Source of the DNA: Planctomycetota bacterium | GTDB lineage: Bacteria; Planctomycetota; Phycisphaerae; Sedimentisphaerales; Anaerohalosphaeraceae | Reading direction: 5' to 3' | NCBI GenBank assembly: GCA_019456225.1 | Contig: VRUI01000004.1 | Span: 1-64,000 of the forward strand | Length of the DNA: 64,000 bases | Shown: one piece after another, positions 35,436 to 45,298 of the stretch | Position numbering within the stretch: position 1 is the stretch's first letter | Layout: each line of letters opens with the position of its first letter | Notes under the pieces: model-generated | What the model saw: the letters and a program-made list of their open reading frames with translations, nothing else | The model's database searches: none | What the model was told of the DNA's origin: nothing | Position numbers and translations under genes: made by a program

Positions 35436-36599
35436 ATGATTACCAGAAACATTCAAAAAGAGCTAATTATTTGTGCTAAAGAGTACCCGGCAGTAACCAT
35501 ACTTGGACCCAGGCAGTCGGGTAAGACTACCCTATCGAGGATGGCGTTTCCTGGTCATGAATACTGCTCACTGGAAGAACCGGATGCGCGGCGGCAAGCC
35601 GAAAACGATCCGAAGGGCTTGCTTGCCAATTTTTCCGGCGGTGTGATCTTAGATGAAATTCAAAGGGTACCTGAATTGCTAAGCTACTTGCAGGGTATCA
35701 TTGATGCCAATCCTGAACCGGGCAGATTTATACTCACCGGTAGCCATCAGCCCATGGTCCATCATGCGGTAAGCCAGTCACTTGCAGGCCGAACTGCGAT
35801 GCTTGAACTTCTTCCATTTTCGATCGATGAGATTCTGCAATACAAAAGAGAAGCAGATACGCCTTATGAGATGATAATAAAGGGATTTTATCCGCGGCTT
35901 CATGATAATGAGTTGCGTCCGGGTCGTTTTTATGGTTCTTATCTTTCGACCTACATTGAACGAGATGTCCGTGCTTTAATAAACTTGAAAGATCTTAGGC
36001 ATTTTGAGGAATTTTTGCGATTAGTTGCCGGCCGAATAGGTCAGTTGGTAAATTACAGTTCGATTGCCAACGATGTTGGGGTGTCTTCAACAACAATTAA
36101 AAACTGGGTTTCGGTGCTAAAGGCTTCTTTTATTCTTTTTGAACTTCCGCCCTACTTTACAAACATTCGCAAGCGTGTAACGAAATCTTCCAAGCTGTAT
36201 TTTATCGATGTTGGACTGGCTGCGTGGCTCCTGGAATTGAAAACCGCAAGCCAGGTTCAGCGGGATCCGCTTCGTGGAGCGCTGTATGAAAATCTGCTGA
36301 TCATGGAAGTTGTTAAACGGATACTGAATCATGGTGAAAGAACAAATCTTCATTTTTATCGTGATTCTGAGGGCAATGAAGTTGATCTGTTGATTCCAAA
36401 AGCAAGGCAGTTTGCTGCGGTTGAGATAAAATCCGGGCAGACTTTTCAGCCTGAGTTTATTTCGGGGATTGAGCACTTTAAAAATGCCTGCAAATCCGAT
36501 ATATCAGTAAACGGGATGGTCTGGCACAATGGCCAAAGGCAAACTAAATATAAAGATGCGGACGTACTTAATCCTTTGATACACGGATTTGAGTGGTAA
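35436..36599 (+). CDS. AAA_14 / DUF4143 ATPase
   Basis: 387-aa ATPase of the widespread AAA_14-DUF4143 type, function poorly understood. Walker A is G24-P-R-Q-S-G-K30-T-T, Walker B GGVILDEIQ (Asp73-Glu74), sensor LTGSHQP. A short helical linker with a winged-helix-like piece (IANDVGVSSTTIKNWVSVL) follows, then DUF4143 with LYFIDVGLAAWLL and a C-terminal nuclease-fold-like block (FYRDSEGNEVDLLI...AAVEIKSGQTF), which resembles the E-V-D...E-x-K pattern of PD-(D/E)XK nucleases. No Shine-Dalgarno sequence is present. Its promoter lies in a 20-bp palindrome. Possibly accessory or stress-related. Confidence 0.88.
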   Translation: MITRNIQKELIICAKEYPAVTILGPRQSGKTTLSRMAFPGHEYCSLEEPDARRQAENDPKGLLANFSGGVILDEIQRVPELLSYLQGIIDANPEPGRFILTGSHQPMVHHAVSQSLAGRTAMLELLPFSIDEILQYKREADTPYEMIIKGFYPRLHDNELRPGRFYGSYLSTYIERDVRALINLKDLRHFEEFLRLVAGRIGQLVNYSSIANDVGVSSTTIKNWVSVLKASFILFELPPYFTNIRKRVTKSSKLYFIDVGLAAWLLELKTASQVQRDPLRGALYENLLIMEVVKRILNHGERTNLHFYRDSEGNEVDLLIPKARQFAAVEIKSGQTFQPEFISGIEHFKNACKSDISVNGMVWHNGQRQTKYKDADVLNPLIHGFEW

Positions 36600-36616
36600 T
36601 AAACCAAGCCTGCATA

Positions 36617-37030
36617 TCATTTCATCAAGTCTGCGGTCAGGTGGTACAGCCAGTTTATTATTATTGCTATTATTGTCAGGGCTATTGCGTATTTGTTTAG
36701 CTTGCGGAGTGTTGGGTGGATTTTTTTGGGGATTTTTATTAGTGCCCATATTCGGTATGGGATCTGGAAGGCTATGAGCGCAAATAGGATCGGCCCGAGC
36801 GGGTGGAAGTTGAAGGCCCTGGCAAATTGTCCGTGAGCCATGGAGGTAACCGAGCATATCATCCTGCAATATTCACATTTGGTGCCGAATGTATGATTGA
36901 AGAAACAGTGGATGGACCACTTGAAACCGAAGAAATACGCGCCAATATCGTTAAGGGTAAAGGCATAGGATGCGGCGATTGCGGCAACGCATAGAGATAA
37001 GATTATTATGTGAAACGCTTTGGAGTTCAT
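36617..37030 (-). CDS. DUF2752 membrane protein
   Basis: 137-aa protein with three membrane helices. The family block is C-E-Y-C-R-M-x-C followed by SMAHGQFARAFNFHPLGP, corresponding to the usual C-P-x-C-G-x-T-R and FNPLG of DUF2752; here the Thr-Arg pair has become different residues. The start is set at ATG 37030; an open stretch upstream lies in a dispersed repeat. It converges on the AAA_14 gene with 17 nt between stops. Function unknown. Confidence 0.75.
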   Translation of the reverse strand: MNSKAFHIIILSLCVAAIAASYAFTLNDIGAYFFGFKWSIHCFFNHTFGTKCEYCRMICSVTSMAHGQFARAFNFHPLGPILFALIAFQIPYRIWALIKIPKKIHPTLRKLNKYAIALTIIAIIINWLYHLTADLMK

Positions 37031-37076
37031 TTTTTTTATCAACGTTATGAGCAATGTCCACTCACGAGTCCAAATT

Positions 37077-37184
37077 GAATATCCAATAACGAACAAGGAA
37101 CAACCAATATCCAATTAAAAAACACACTGAGCTATTCGCTTTTTACTTCCTTGTTGGATATTCCTTGTTGGATATTGGTTATTC
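37077..37184. repeat. Inverted pair of GAATATCCAATAACGAACAAGG repeats
   Basis: GAATATCCAATAACGAACAA with GGAACAACCAATATCC (from 37077) faces a reversed version (CCTTGTTGGATATTCC, TTGGATATTGGTTATTCG) ending near 37184. The same phrase occurs near 14915 and 34590. It separates hisF from the DUF2752 gene. Confidence 0.75.
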
Positions 37185-37187
37185 GAA

Positions 37188-37958
<771 letters not shown>

Positions 37959-38066
37959 TTCTATAGCTCTCTATTTTGTTAAATCCGAAATTCTAATATC
38001 GAAATCCGAAACAAATTCAAAATCTCAAAAATAAATGTTCAAAATAAAGCCGGCAAGATGCCGGCG

Positions 38067-38675
38067 TTACGGTTTTGATTTGCAGATATTTTCGAAGTTC
38101 TTTAGTATTTGCAGGCCGTCGTTTCCGCTTTTTTCCGGGTGGAACTGGCATCCGTAGATGTTGCCCTTCTGCACTGATGCAGAGATTTTCACTCCGTATT
38201 CGGTGTATGCTACTTTCGCAAGCGGGTCCGAAATTTCTGCGTAGTAAGAGTGTGCGAACGGGAAGTATCTTGCTTTGCCGAGGCCTTCAAACAAACGCAT
38301 ATCATCTTCAAATTCGACGAGGTTCCATCCCATGTGGGGGATCGTCAGGCCCGGCGGGATCGGTATGACTTTGCCGGAGATCAGGCCGAGGCACTTGTGG
38401 ATTCCGTGCTCGTGATTTTCGTCAAAGAGCAGCTGATATCCGAGACATATCCCCAGAAGGGGTTTGCCGGAGGCGGCTATTTGGCGGATGGTATCTGCCA
38501 GGTCGCCGATCGCTTCCATGGCGTATCCGCATGCGCCGACGCCGGGGAGAATGATCCCGTCGGCAGCGGCGATGTCTTCGGGCTCACAGCTGACCTTTAC
38601 GTCACAGCCTATATATTTGACGGCGTTGGTGACACTTTTTACGTTGCCTACGCCATAGTCCATTACTACTATCAT
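38067..38675 (-). CDS. hisH: Imidazole glycerol phosphate synthase, glutaminase subunit
   Basis: Class I glutamine amidotransferase that feeds ammonia to HisF. The 202-aa product starts MIVVMDYGVGNVKSV, has the nucleophile in LLGICLGYQLLF and the His-Glu pair in CQFHPEKSG. Start ATG at 38675 has AGAGGA 5 nt upstream; an in-frame start 7 codons earlier lacks one. Partner hisF is downstream. A composite hairpin element begins 18 nt upstream of the start. Confidence 0.95.
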   Translation of the reverse strand: MIVVMDYGVGNVKSVTNAVKYIGCDVKVSCEPEDIAAADGIILPGVGACGYAMEAIGDLADTIRQIAASGKPLLGICLGYQLLFDENHEHGIHKCLGLISGKVIPIPPGLTIPHMGWNLVEFEDDMRLFEGLGKARYFPFAHSYYAEISDPLAKVAYTEYGVKISASVQKGNIYGCQFHPEKSGNDGLQILKNFENICKSKP

Positions 38676-38692
38676 TGTATCCTCTGCTTTGC

Positions 38693-38769
38693 TCAAACTG
38701 ACCGTTGGCCAGATTGAGATTTATTATTGATTATTTTTGGATTCGGCCTGAGGGCCGAGGCTATTTTAT
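38693..38769 (+). repeat. Composite double-hairpin element, copy C
   Basis: TCAAACTGACC-GTT-GGCCAGATTGA (imperfect palindrome, 38693-38717), A/T-rich spacer with TTATTATTGATTATT, then TCGGCC-TGAG-GGCCGA (38743-38758) and GGCTATTTTA. The remaining sequence to 39021 shows no gene. Confidence 0.8.
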
Positions 38770-39021
38770 GATAAAACATTCGTCAGATAAGCTACATAAT
38801 ATATAATTCAGTATTAAAACGCTAATTAAAACCTGCGAAAATGCTTTTTTTGCTGTTTTTTTTGATTATAATATCCCACAAAAGACAATTTACGGCATGG
38901 TCAGGGGGAATTATACTTGCCTTGTCTATTTGGACATGTTATAACTTCCAGCAGTTTGGTACAAGAATCCCAATATCCTGTACCCTGCAATGCTCTTTGA
39001 AAATGACAGACAATTAAACAT

Positions 39022-39109
39022 GGAGAGGTGTCCGAGTGGCTTAAGGTGCAGCCTTGGAAAGGCTGTGTACGGTTCTTCCGTACCGCGGGTTCGAATCCCG
39101 CCTTCTCCG
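39022..39109 (+). tRNA. tRNA-Ser (anticodon GGA)
   Basis: 88-nt class II tRNA. Acceptor GGAGAGG pairs with CTTCTCC (one G-U), discriminator G. Anticodon stem CAGCC/GGCTG with loop TTGGAAA gives GGA. The long variable arm TACGGTTCTTCCGTA forms its own hairpin. T arm GGTTCGAATCC. CCA is not encoded. Confidence 0.95.
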
Positions 39110-39532
39110 TTCTTTAACTTGCTTTAAAACAAAATTGGATTTCCTGGTGCAAATCGAGAGTTTACAGTAAGAACCACTGCCAGTCTTTAAAAGGCAAAAG
39201 TAAATTGGCTACCGCAATATTGTCAATCGCACTGATCTCATTTGAAAAGCTTTTAGTGTCATTTCTACATAATGTATATGTCATTAGTGATTGCCGCCCT
39301 GGCCCTCAAACCAGTACTCAAGGTCAGAATCCAGCACATCTCGCCATTTTCTTCAATATTACGAAACTTTTGAAGATATTGCATGAAATAAAACATGCAC
39401 TCCCGGCGTTTATTGATATAATACAGGATTATTACCCGGGAATGGTCTGCCTTGCGAGATATGCGATACTTGCGGCCTCATAACTCGGCAACCCTAAGGT
39501 CTGTTGAACGCTTAAATGAATGGTGCTAAATT
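39110..39532. other. Spacer between tRNA-Ser and ThuA gene
   Basis: No convincing gene. A 92-codon frame at 39205-39483 lacks a ribosome binding site and recognisable sequence. TGCATG-AAATAAAA-CATGCA forms a small hairpin near 39380-39399. Confidence 0.4.
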
Positions 39533-41167
39533 ATGAATATCAAAAGCAAAAGTCTGGTTGTATTTAGTGCTGTTTTGTTGTTTTTTTGCGGAATCGTTTC
39601 TGCCGCGCAACAGCCGACCCGTGTTTTGATCTACAGCGGCGCCAACAACCACAAGTGGTCAGAAACAACCCCGGCTATTAAGAAAATACTCACAGATGCG
39701 GCAATAAGCGTCGACGTAATTGACAAGCCCGCCGACGTTACCGCCAAACTGCTCTCAAAATACGATGTGATCGTCAGCAACTGGAATAATTTCAGGGACA
39801 AGAGCCTCGTCTGGTCCGATGAAACCAGGAAGGCATACCTGAACTTTATAAGCAAAGGCGGCGGTCATGTCATGGTCCATGCCGGCGGATCGAGTTTTTA
39901 TGACTGGCCCGAGTATCACAAAATAGTCGCCTCCTGGGGCAAAGGAACCAACCACAGCCGCAAACACGAATTCCCGGTTACTATTGAAATACCGGATCAT
40001 CCGATCTGCCGCGGGCTGAAACCTTTTAAGACAAAAGATGAGCTTTGGCGAAATACAAAATTCCCTGCGTCCGGCAAAATATTAATGACAGGTTTTTCGT
40101 CAAAGAAATCCGGCGGCAAAGATAACAAAGAACCCATCCTCACCGTCTCGAACTACGACAGCGGCAGATGCGTCAACTTCATGCTCGGCCATGACGCCGC
40201 CACCATGACAAACCCTGGCTTTAAGACAGTTCTTGTTCGCAGTGTCCTATGGGCAGCGGACAAAAAACAAAGCGACAATCTTCAGTGGAAAAAAACAGAC
40301 AAAAGTATCGCCCTGAAAAATAACGGCAAAACCGTCTGGCAGTTTAACTACGGCAAGGAAACCTCCAAACCGTTTTTCCACCCGGTAGCATTGCTCGATG
40401 GAACCGTACTTACAGAGGACAGACCCGCCGACCACCCATGGCACCACGCGTTATGGTTTACATGGAAGTATATCAACGGTGTAAACTTCTGGGAAGAAAA
40501 CCGCAAGACAGGTGAAAGTAACGGCAAAACGGACTGGTCAAATGTCAAGGTTACCACCCAAAGCGATAATTCCGCTAAGATCACGATGAACCTGACATAC
40601 AGCCATAAAGACCAAAAACCCATCCTCTCAGAAAAAAGAACCATGGTAGTATCGCCCGCTGACGAAAACGGCGTGTATTACATTGACTGGACATCGAAAT
40701 TCACCGCTTGCTCGGAGACGGACGTTAAGCTCGACAGAACTCCAATACCAGGCGACCCCGGCGGAAAAGGATGGGGCGGATACGCAGGGCTTTCTGTGCG
40801 GCTAAACGGTAAGGGCGAAAAGTGGGAAGTTACCACAGAAAAAGAGCCGATCAAATTTGACAGCGGAACATTTCGAGGCAAAGCAAACTCTATGGAATTC
40901 TCGGGCGTTTTCAGCGGAAAGCCCGCCGGTATCGCGATACTCGACCACCCGAAAAACCTCAACGCACCCACGCCATGGTACGCAATAGCCGGCAAGCCAA
41001 TGAAGTATTTCAGCCCGGCTGTGATATGCTACAAACCTCACACGATCCCATCAGGAAAAACCCTGGAACTAAAATACCGCGTGATAATACACCCGAAAAA
41101 ATGGAACCCGGAAAATCTAAAATCACAAATCAAAAAATACAAGGCCGCATCGAAGCAGCCAAAATAA
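39533..41167 (+). CDS. Secreted ThuA domain fused to DUF6807 (PmoA-like)
   Basis: 544 aa with a signal peptide (about 1-24). Residues ~28-240 form a ThuA-like flavodoxin fold (RVLIYSGANNHKWSETTPAIKKIL, VIVSNWNNF, GGHVMVHAGG, WRNTKFP, GHDAATM), a family linked to trehalose or keto-sugar metabolism. Residues ~250-535 are the DUF6807 'methane oxygenase PmoA-like' domain (HPVALLDGTVLTEDRPADHPWHHALWF, VNFWEENR, GGYAGLSVRL, WYAI). The fusion is typical of planctomycete polysaccharide gene sets. It precedes a Gfo/Idh gene by 14 nt, so both domains probably handle a sugar oxidised by that enzyme. Confidence 0.85.
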   Translation: MNIKSKSLVVFSAVLLFFCGIVSAAQQPTRVLIYSGANNHKWSETTPAIKKILTDAAISVDVIDKPADVTAKLLSKYDVIVSNWNNFRDKSLVWSDETRKAYLNFISKGGGHVMVHAGGSSFYDWPEYHKIVASWGKGTNHSRKHEFPVTIEIPDHPICRGLKPFKTKDELWRNTKFPASGKILMTGFSSKKSGGKDNKEPILTVSNYDSGRCVNFMLGHDAATMTNPGFKTVLVRSVLWAADKKQSDNLQWKKTDKSIALKNNGKTVWQFNYGKETSKPFFHPVALLDGTVLTEDRPADHPWHHALWFTWKYINGVNFWEENRKTGESNGKTDWSNVKVTTQSDNSAKITMNLTYSHKDQKPILSEKRTMVVSPADENGVYYIDWTSKFTACSETDVKLDRTPIPGDPGGKGWGGYAGLSVRLNGKGEKWEVTTEKEPIKFDSGTFRGKANSMEFSGVFSGKPAGIAILDHPKNLNAPTPWYAIAGKPMKYFSPAVICYKPHTIPSGKTLELKYRVIIHPKKWNPENLKSQIKKYKAASKQPK

Positions 41168-41181
41168 GTAAAGGGTACAAT

Positions 41182-42555
41182 ATGAAAAAGAGCAAAATAG
41201 GACGACGTCAGTTCTTAAAGCAAACCGCATTCGCCGCTGCCATTCCGACTATAATCTCATCGACGGCTTTGGGCAAAGGCGACACTCCTCCGCCAAGCGA
41301 AAGAGTCAATCTTGGCTATATAGGAGTTGGTGGACGAGGCGGAGGCTTAATGCGCGGAACTCTAAATGGCCATAATGAAGCCCAGGTCGTCGCTGTAAGC
41401 GATTGCTTTGAGTCAAAACGCAAAAAAGCACTCGACAAGATCAAGGAAATTTACACTAAAAAAGGTAGAGCCTCAGACGCCAGGGCATATGCGGATTTCC
41501 GTGAAATGCTCGCACGCGAAGATATCGATGGTGTCGTCGTAGCCACACCCGACCACTGGCACGTACCGATCTCTTATTACGCAATTCAGGCCGGCAAAGA
41601 TGTCTATGTCGAAAAGCCTCTGGGCGTATCGGTCGATTACGGTTTCAAGCTTCGTAAACTCGTTCAGGACAAAAAAGCGGTCCTGCAGTACGGAACCCAG
41701 CAGCGAAGCAGTTATTATTTCAGATTTGCCTGCGAGCTTGCCAGGAACGGTTATATCGGCGAACTTGAAAGCATTGATGCATGGTGTCCGGGTTTGATGT
41801 CGTCCGGGTTTTATGCAGGCGCTTTCGCCGATGGTAACGAGAAGATTAAACCGGCCACTCAGCCGCCGAAGGATATTAACTATGATCGCTGGATCGGTCC
41901 TGCTCCAATGAAACCTTATACCGATATTCGTGTTACAAATTGGGGTGCATGGCATATCTATGATTATGCTTTGGGATTTATCGCAGGGTGGGGCGCCCAT
42001 CCGCTTGATATCGCTCAGTGGGGTAATGATACAGACGAAACGGCACCGGTGCATTATGAGGGAACCGGGACGATTCCGAAAGGTATTCTTTACGATACGG
42101 TCGCCAAGTGGGACATCCGCTGTAAATATGCCAATGGGGTTAAGATGCGTTTTATGGATGATCTTACGGCAATGCCGGTCGTGAAAAAATATAACCCGAA
42201 GGCTCGCGATCACGGAACAACATTCCACGGAACAGAAGGCTGGGTCAGCGTTAGACGCGGGACTATCAATTTCAGTGACGAAAAACTGAGAAGGCTGAAA
42301 CTCAAAAGTACAGACACCCATCTCTATGAAAGCAAGAGTCACCTGGGCAACTTCATCGACTGCATAAAAACCCGCAAAAAACCGGTCTCGCCGATAGAGA
42401 CTGCCGTCCAGTCCGATCTTATATCGCATCTATCCAACGCGGCTATCCGTCTGAATCGCCCGGTCAAATGGGATCCGAAAACCGAGCAGGTAATCGGCGA
42501 TAGCGAACTGGCAAAATCACTTAACAGAAAACTGCGGGCCCCATGGAAAGTGTAA
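41182..42555 (+). CDS. Gfo/Idh/MocA oxidoreductase, Tat-exported
   Basis: NAD(P)-dependent sugar oxidoreductase, exported by the Tat route: GRRQFLKQ at residues 7-14 then a hydrophobic stretch. The nucleotide fold has LGYIGVGGRGGGLM, ATPDHWHV and the catalytic lysine in VEKPLGVS. The C-terminal domain has AWHIYDYALGFIAGWGAHPLDIAQWG, the usual His-Asp helix. Start ATG at 41182 (AAGGG upstream), 457 aa. It is between the ThuA/DUF6807 gene and a sulfatase, all plus strand. Family members oxidise or de-glycosylate sugars through 3-keto intermediates; the substrate here is unknown. Confidence 0.9.
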   Translation: MKKSKIGRRQFLKQTAFAAAIPTIISSTALGKGDTPPPSERVNLGYIGVGGRGGGLMRGTLNGHNEAQVVAVSDCFESKRKKALDKIKEIYTKKGRASDARAYADFREMLAREDIDGVVVATPDHWHVPISYYAIQAGKDVYVEKPLGVSVDYGFKLRKLVQDKKAVLQYGTQQRSSYYFRFACELARNGYIGELESIDAWCPGLMSSGFYAGAFADGNEKIKPATQPPKDINYDRWIGPAPMKPYTDIRVTNWGAWHIYDYALGFIAGWGAHPLDIAQWGNDTDETAPVHYEGTGTIPKGILYDTVAKWDIRCKYANGVKMRFMDDLTAMPVVKKYNPKARDHGTTFHGTEGWVSVRRGTINFSDEKLRRLKLKSTDTHLYESKSHLGNFIDCIKTRKKPVSPIETAVQSDLISHLSNAAIRLNRPVKWDPKTEQVIGDSELAKSLNRKLRAPWKV

Positions 42556-42630
42556 TATAAAACAAACAAAAACCCGAAGCTCCAGCGCATGGATATAACG
42601 CAAAGAATACAGCACAAGAAGGAAATTCAA

Positions 42631-44049
42631 ATGCAATACAAAACACGATACGCCATTCTGTTTCTAGCATTGCTGTTTTGCACCTGGCATCTCGCTGTTC
42701 AGGCTGCTTCGCCAAAACCCAACGTCCTCTTCATAGCCATTGACGACTTGCGTCCGGAGCTTGGCTGCTATGGCGGGGCTCAAGTTAAGTCGCCCAACCT
42801 GGACACACTCGCCTCTGAGGGCATGGTTTTCAACCGTGCCTACTGCCAGATTGCCGTCTGCGGTGCTTCCCGCGCAAGCCTGATGACCTCGGTTCTCCCC
42901 ACATCCAAAAGATTTGTCAACTATCTGGCCCGGGCAGACGAGGATGCACCCAAAGCCAAAACGCTGCCGCAAACGTTTAAGGAAGCCGGATACACCACAC
43001 TGTCCAACGGCAAGATCTTTCACCACCGCGGCGACTCCGAAGCCAAAAGCTGGACCGAACCGGCATGGCGACCGAAAGTTAAATCGCTGGCCGCGTTGGA
43101 CCCTGCGACCACCCGGAAACTCTCCAAAAGGAAACGGGGTTTGATCTATGAGCATCCCGATGTAGAGGACGGCGCCTATGCCGATGGCAAGATTGCCGCC
43201 AAAACCATTAGCGATTTGCGGCGACTAAAGAAAGACGGCAAACCCTTCTTCCTCGCCTGCGGATTTATCCGGCCGCACATGCCCTTCTATGCACCAAAAA
43301 AATATTGGGATATGTACGACCGCCAAAAAATCGAGGTCGCAGACAACCAGTTTCGCCCGGAAAACGCACCCAAAGAATTGCGAGGCTCCGGAGAGTTTCG
43401 CAGTTACCACCTTGGGGATTTCAAAGTCGGCTCTGACAAATGGCACCGCATGATGCGGCATGGCTACTACGCCAGCGTAAGTTATGTCGACAAACTCGTC
43501 GGCGATGTGCTGGCCGAACTAAAACGCCTCGGCCTTGCCGGTAATACGATCGTTGTCGTCTGGGGCGACCACGGCTGGCATCTCGGCGAACACAACTTCT
43601 GGGGCAAGCACAACACAATGCACCTTGCCACGCGAGTACCGCTGATCGTAAAGGTCCCGCAAAAGACCCCGGCGACGACTGGCGCGTTAGTGGAAACCAG
43701 CGACATCTTCCCAACCCTATGCGATCTCGCAGGCATCACCGTTCCCGCCACAGTCCAGGGCCGCAGCTTTAAGGACATACTGGATCAACCCGCCCAATCG
43801 TTCAGGGACGTCGTATACACCCGCTTCAAACAAGGAGACGCAGTAGTAACCCCCCGTTACAGCTACACCAGCTACAACGGAGGAAAGACACACATGTTGT
43901 ACGACCTGATGAAGGATCCGAAAGAAAACCGCAACATAGCCGACAATCCCGAGTACGCAAAAATTGTTACGAACATGAAAGCAAGCCTGGCCAAAAGGAT
44001 CAACCAAGCCAAAAACGCAAATGTAGGGGAATCGCAGAGCAGCAAATAA
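42631..44049 (+). CDS. Iduronate-2-sulfatase-like sulfatase
   Basis: Exported type I sulfatase, 472 aa after a signal peptide (1-26). NVLFIAIDDLRPELGCYGG carries the Asp38-Asp39 metal ligands; the formylglycine site is C77-G-A-S-R81. The LRPELGCYG pattern, SPNLDTLASEG, CGFIRPHMPF and WGDHGWHLGEHNFWGKH place it with iduronate-2-sulfatase-like enzymes common in planctomycetes. The C-x-A-x-R form of the motif is a known variant. AAGGAAA precedes ATG 42631. It is 75 nt after the Gfo/Idh gene. Real substrate is probably a sulfated polysaccharide rather than heparan. Confidence 0.9.
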   Translation: MQYKTRYAILFLALLFCTWHLAVQAASPKPNVLFIAIDDLRPELGCYGGAQVKSPNLDTLASEGMVFNRAYCQIAVCGASRASLMTSVLPTSKRFVNYLARADEDAPKAKTLPQTFKEAGYTTLSNGKIFHHRGDSEAKSWTEPAWRPKVKSLAALDPATTRKLSKRKRGLIYEHPDVEDGAYADGKIAAKTISDLRRLKKDGKPFFLACGFIRPHMPFYAPKKYWDMYDRQKIEVADNQFRPENAPKELRGSGEFRSYHLGDFKVGSDKWHRMMRHGYYASVSYVDKLVGDVLAELKRLGLAGNTIVVVWGDHGWHLGEHNFWGKHNTMHLATRVPLIVKVPQKTPATTGALVETSDIFPTLCDLAGITVPATVQGRSFKDILDQPAQSFRDVVYTRFKQGDAVVTPRYSYTSYNGGKTHMLYDLMKDPKENRNIADNPEYAKIVTNMKASLAKRINQAKNANVGESQSSK

Positions 44050-44159
44050 CCTGTCGCAGAAATAGAATTTGTCATGGAAATTTCTTGATTAATGAGGGGA
44101 ATTTATTACCCTCTACAGGTCGACTGCGGTATAAACCGGAAATCTGAAAGGAATCGAAA

Positions 44160-45245
44160 TTGACAGAACAATTGATCAAACAACGACTTGCATCGCTTGC
44201 AGCGAAATTCAAAGAAAATCAGGTTGACGGTATTATTGTAACCTCAACGTCAAACGTGAGCTATTTGACCGGATTCATGGGGCACGACTCATGGGCTCTT
44301 GTTTTAGGCAGGCGCATCTGGCTGCTCACCGACAGCCGCTATACCGAACAGGCAAAAACCGAATGCCCCGCCTGCAAGATCATTCAGCGCAAAAAAACTC
44401 TCGCCGAAGAGGCAGCCAAAATCCTCAAGCGAAACAAATCCGTTAATAAACTCGCTGTCGAAGATACCGCAACCCTCGCCGTATTTGCTATTATAAAAAA
44501 ACACATCAAGCTGAAATTCAAAAAGACCTCCGGCCTTATCGAAACCCTCCGCACGATCAAATCCGACGATGAGATCGTCAACATCGTAAAAGCTTCCAAA
44601 ATCGCCGATGCCTCACTCGATCAGGTCATCGCGCAAATGCGTGTAGGCATGACCGAAAGCGATTTTGCCGGCATGCTCGACTACGAAATGCGAAAACGAA
44701 ATTCCATCGCCGCTTTCGACGCGATCGTATGCTTCGGCTCCAACGGCTCACGAAATCATCATTTCCCCGGCCCGCGAAAGCTCAAAAAAAATGACACCGT
44801 CCTTGTAGACTTCGGAGCCGTCTACAAAGGATACCGCAGCGACAAAACCCGCACCTTCGCAGTCGGCAAGGTAAACAAAACCTTCGCAAAGGCCTACGAA
44901 ACCGTCGCAGCCGCCCAGGCCGCGGCCATCGATCTTATCGCAGAAGGCGTCACCCTGAAAGACATAGACAACGCCGCAAGAGACGTTATCAAAGAAACAC
45001 TATTCCCCGTCTACGGACACGGAACCGGCCACGGACTGGGCCTTGACATCCACGAACAACCCTTTATGTCACCTATCGCAAAAGGAAAACTAAAAGCCGG
45101 CCAAGCCATCACCGTCGAGCCCGGAATATACATACCCGGCAAATTCGGAATAAGAATAGAAGACGATATACTGGTAACACCAGCCGGCCATAAAATACTG
45201 ACAAGAACAAAAAAATCACCTGAACTTAAAATAATAACAATATAA
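44160..45245 (+). CDS. M24 family Xaa-Pro aminopeptidase
   Basis: Metallopeptidase of the pita-bread fold that removes an N-terminal residue before proline. Residues 1-130 form the creatinase-like N-domain; the catalytic part has metal ligands in LVDFGAVYKGYRSDKTRTF (two Asp), GHGTGHGLGLDIHE (His) and ITVEPGIYIPG...GIRIEDDILVT (two Glu). 361 aa is normal. The start is TTG at 44160, supported by AAGGA 8 nt upstream. It is followed by mtnP 53 nt later. Cytoplasmic, housekeeping role likely. Confidence 0.92.
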   Translation: MTEQLIKQRLASLAAKFKENQVDGIIVTSTSNVSYLTGFMGHDSWALVLGRRIWLLTDSRYTEQAKTECPACKIIQRKKTLAEEAAKILKRNKSVNKLAVEDTATLAVFAIIKKHIKLKFKKTSGLIETLRTIKSDDEIVNIVKASKIADASLDQVIAQMRVGMTESDFAGMLDYEMRKRNSIAAFDAIVCFGSNGSRNHHFPGPRKLKKNDTVLVDFGAVYKGYRSDKTRTFAVGKVNKTFAKAYETVAAAQAAAIDLIAEGVTLKDIDNAARDVIKETLFPVYGHGTGHGLGLDIHEQPFMSPIAKGKLKAGQAITVEPGIYIPGKFGIRIEDDILVTPAGHKILTRTKKSPELKIITI

Positions 45246-45249
45246 CCGT

Positions 45250-45272
45250 AGGGGCATCCCTTGTGGGTGCCC
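45250..45272. other. Hairpin between M24 peptidase and MTA phosphorylase
   Basis: GGGCATCC-CTTGT-GGGTGCCC is a strong hairpin in the 53-nt gap between two same-strand genes. Without a T tract it is more likely an mRNA processing or stability element or a short dispersed repeat. Confidence 0.45.
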
Positions 45273-45298
45273 AAAACAACCAACAAAGGATTTATATA

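Noticed and set aside
39205-39483. 92-codon plus-strand frame between tRNA-Ser and the ThuA gene
   Set aside because: No ribosome binding site and no coherent protein features.
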